This document shows, one piece after another, positions 5,578 through 7,139 of a stretch of 7,139 bases of DNA. Made by a program: the position numbers and the translations under genes. Numbering within the stretch: the stretch's first letter is position 1; each line of letters begins with the position of its first letter. The notes below the pieces were generated by a model. It had not been told where the DNA came from. It saw only the letters and a program-made list of their open reading frames with translations, and searched no databases. Source of the stretch: Cyanobacteriota bacterium (GTDB lineage Bacteria; Cyanobacteriota; Cyanobacteriia; PCC-6307; Cyanobiaceae); NCBI GenBank assembly GCA_026389255.1, contig JAPLIF010000145.1, positions 1 to 7,139 on the forward strand, given 5' to 3'.

Positions 5578-7139
5578 TTAGGAGGCCTGAATAGGCTCTA
5601 TTGGAGCATGGGGAAAGGGCTCATGCTCGCCTGAGGTTTCAATAGCATCCGCTTCGCTGGATTCAATCACCTCCCCCTGGAAAAAATCCGCCAGCAACTT
5701 TGTACTGGTTTCGAGGCGGCCGAGGATGGGGCGCGCGGGCGCTTGGGGGGCACGGGTGGCGGGCCCGCTCGGCTGCGGTTGTGGCGGGGGTTCGACGGGG
5801 GATTGGGGCTCGCTGCTGGCCTCTACGGCTGGAATCGCAATCGCCGCCAGGGGCCGGTGGATTTCGTTCTGCTGCGGCACCACCGCAACCGTGGGCGGGG
5901 CGGGGGAGGCCGGTGGCCCGACTGCGGCCGGACTGGCCGGGGGCTGGTCGCTGGCTTCCAGCGTTACCTGCCGGGCGGAGCCGAGGGCCAGCAGCATGGC
6001 CTTTTCCAGCAAGGCTTGGTGGCTTTGCACCATGGTCAGCCAGTTGGAGGCGACCCGCACCACGGCGCGACGGTCGTCGAGGCGGTGCAGGGTGGCCTGC
6101 TGGGACAACAACATGCGCGTTGAGGGCAGCTCCAGGCCCGCCAGGATCTGCTGCCAAATTTCGGCCAGATTCGCCCCGGCTGGCGCCGGACCTGGTGGGG
6201 TTTGGACCGGTTCTGTTGGGGCGGGCGGTGCCTGGGTTTTGCCGCTAGGTCCTTGGGGTTTGGTGGGTTGGGCGGCGAAGTCCCTGGGCGCCTGGGCTGG
6301 TGTTACCCCGGCCGTCATCGGTGCAGTGCCTGCTGGGCTTCCCCTCCCCGGCAGTCCGGTGGACGCCGTGGCAACGGAGACTGTGGCGCCCTCTACAGGT
6401 GGCGCCCCGGCGCCCATCGGTTCGGCCAGCAGCCCTAGCAACAGCACCTCCAGCCAGAGGCGCGGGCCTGCCAATGCAGCAGTCGGTTTTTGCCGATGCG
6501 GCGGGCCACGGGGGGCAATTCGGGCCGCAGCTGGGGGGAGACGCTGGTGAGCTCCAGGCGATCGGGGGCGACGCCAGCAAGCAACAGATCGCGCAGCAGG
6601 CTCGCCAGGCCTTGCAATAGCGCTAGCGGTTCCCTGCCCCTCTCCAGCAGTTGCCGGCATGTTTCGATCACCGCAAGGGGTTCGGCAGCGGCCATGGAGT
6701 TCGCCAGGCTCAGCAACTCCTGTTCGGGGACCGCGCCCAGCAGATCCCACACCGCTGATGCTTCGATGGGGGGGGCGAGCAGGCTGAGCTGGTCCAGCAG
6801 ACTTTCGGCATCGCGCAAGCCGCCTTGGGCCCGTTGGGCCACCAGATGGAGGGCTTCGGCGGAAATGGCGATGCTTTCCTGCGCTGCGATCCAGCCCAGG
6901 TGGCCCTCGAGGGCTTCGAGGGGAATACGGCGGAAATCAAAGCGCTGGCAGCGGCTCAAGATGGTTGGCAGCACCCGCTGGGGGTCGGTGGTGGCCAGCA
7001 CAAACACCACTCTGGGGGGCGGTTCTTCCAGGGTTTTGAGCAGGGCATTGAAGGCCGCCGTCGAGAGCATGTGGCACTCGTCGATCACGTAGACCTTCCA
7101 GCGGGCCTGCACCGGCGCAAAGCGGGAGCGCTCGATCAG
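5578..7139 (-). CDS. dnaX: DNA polymerase III gamma/tau subunit, N-terminus outside window and reading frame broken at about 6465
   Basis: The clamp-loader ATPase loads the beta clamp and, through tau, ties it to the polymerase. Frame one runs from 7139 to a TAG at 6435-6437. It holds Walker B VYVIDECHML (from 7094), sensor 1 LATTDPQ, the SRC arginine-finger motif (6956-6948), sensor 2 GGLRDAESLLDQ (6824-6789) and most of collar domain III. Walker A and the zinc module lie off the right edge. The last collar helix PRLWLEVLLLGLL (from 6465) is in the -1 frame, which continues to a TAA at 5578. That part has Pro/Ala-rich linkers, a tau domain (IWQQILAGLELPSTRML ... SNWLTMVQSHQALLEKAML) and the cyanobacterial C-terminal motif LLADFFQGEVIE. 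Both halves look intact, so the break is recent, artefactual or recoded. Without a -1 shift the product would lack the last collar helix and all of tau, unlikely to be viable for an essential gene. Confidence 0.93.
6465..6470 (-). other. Frame break point in dnaX
   Basis: Homology to DnaX leaves frame one after HWQA (codon GCC at 6467-6465) and resumes in the -1 frame at PRLWLEV (codon CCG at 6465-6463), sharing one C. From memory, cyanobacterial DnaX proteins have about 14 residues here (an LR-x-x-E-x-Q-like helix ending in Q before PRLW). Their absence together with the frame change equals a net loss of 43 bp. Confidence 0.7.
6486..6492 (-). promoter_or_regulatory. Possible slippery heptamer C AAA AAC in dnaX
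   Basis: On the minus strand, frame-one codons GGC AAA AAC contain C AAA AAC 20 nt before the frame break. The direction, -1, would be correct for reaching the downstream frame. The AAC in the A site can re-pair, but slipping the P-site lysine tRNA from AAA to CAA costs a first-position mismatch, so it is a poor match to the X XXY YYZ rule. If used, it would replace the residues between it and the break with an unrelated reading of the overlap. Confidence 0.15.

Noticed and set aside
5700..6550. Long plus-strand open frames opposite dnaX.
   Set aside because: They are Gly/Ala/Arg-rich with no domain motifs and lie opposite conserved tau coding.
6466..6750. An ATG at 6750 on the minus strand could start an independent 390-residue protein in the frame of the dnaX tail.
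   Set aside because: Residues upstream of PRLWLEV in that frame have no DnaX character and overlap the well-conserved DnaX coding of the other frame. It is the open shadow upstream of the real C-terminal part.
6768..6775. A run of eight G (C on the coding strand) in dnaX as the cause of the frame break.
   Set aside because: Conserved DnaX sequence continues in the same frame on both sides of it; the break lies about 300 bp further downstream.
1..7139. CRISPR array, tRNA, rRNA, transposase or toxin-antitoxin pair.
   Set aside because: No regularly spaced repeats, cloverleaf sequence, transposase motifs or paired small genes were found on either strand.

Overview
The window is GC-rich bacterial DNA that reads as cyanobacterial, most likely a picocyanobacterium of the Synechococcus/Cyanobium type. 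The grounds are a Ycf37-like photosystem I assembly protein, a membrane glycosyltransferase resembling the cyanobacterial monoglucosyldiacylglycerol synthase, a cyanobacterial-style DnaX tau tail, and one HIP1 octamer (GCGATCGC). The assignment rests on reading proteins by eye, not on a database search.

Left part (1-1117, minus strand): rpmI (L35), rplT (L20) and a Ycf37-like TPR membrane protein lie head to tail and probably form one operon. A divergent 70-bp spacer (1118-1187) separates them from the plus-strand genes. Middle (1188-4234, plus strand): a SpoIID/LytB-domain protein with a SPOR-like segment is followed, 35 bp later, by a processive-type GT2 membrane glycosyltransferase, probably MgdA of glycolipid synthesis. 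Both act at the cell envelope.

From about 4120 to 5580 the sequence is visibly richer in A/T and less tightly packed. It holds the unusual last ~35 codons of the MgdA-like gene, a 283-bp gap with an imperfect inverted repeat, a doubtful 66-codon ORF, a good-looking sigma70-type promoter, and a soluble GT2 glycosyltransferase. This looks like a small accessory insertion between housekeeping genes.

Right part (5578-7139, minus strand): dnaX, encoding the gamma/tau clamp-loader subunit, runs off the right edge. Its reading frame is broken: the AAA+ and most of the collar domain are in one frame, and the last collar helix plus the whole tau tail are in the -1 frame. The junction seems to lack about 14 residues normally found in cyanobacterial DnaX. 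A 43-bp deletion (real or an assembly artefact) explains both the missing residues and the frame change; programmed -1 frameshifting is the more exciting but less likely alternative. No CRISPR array, rRNA, tRNA, insertion sequence or defence system was seen.
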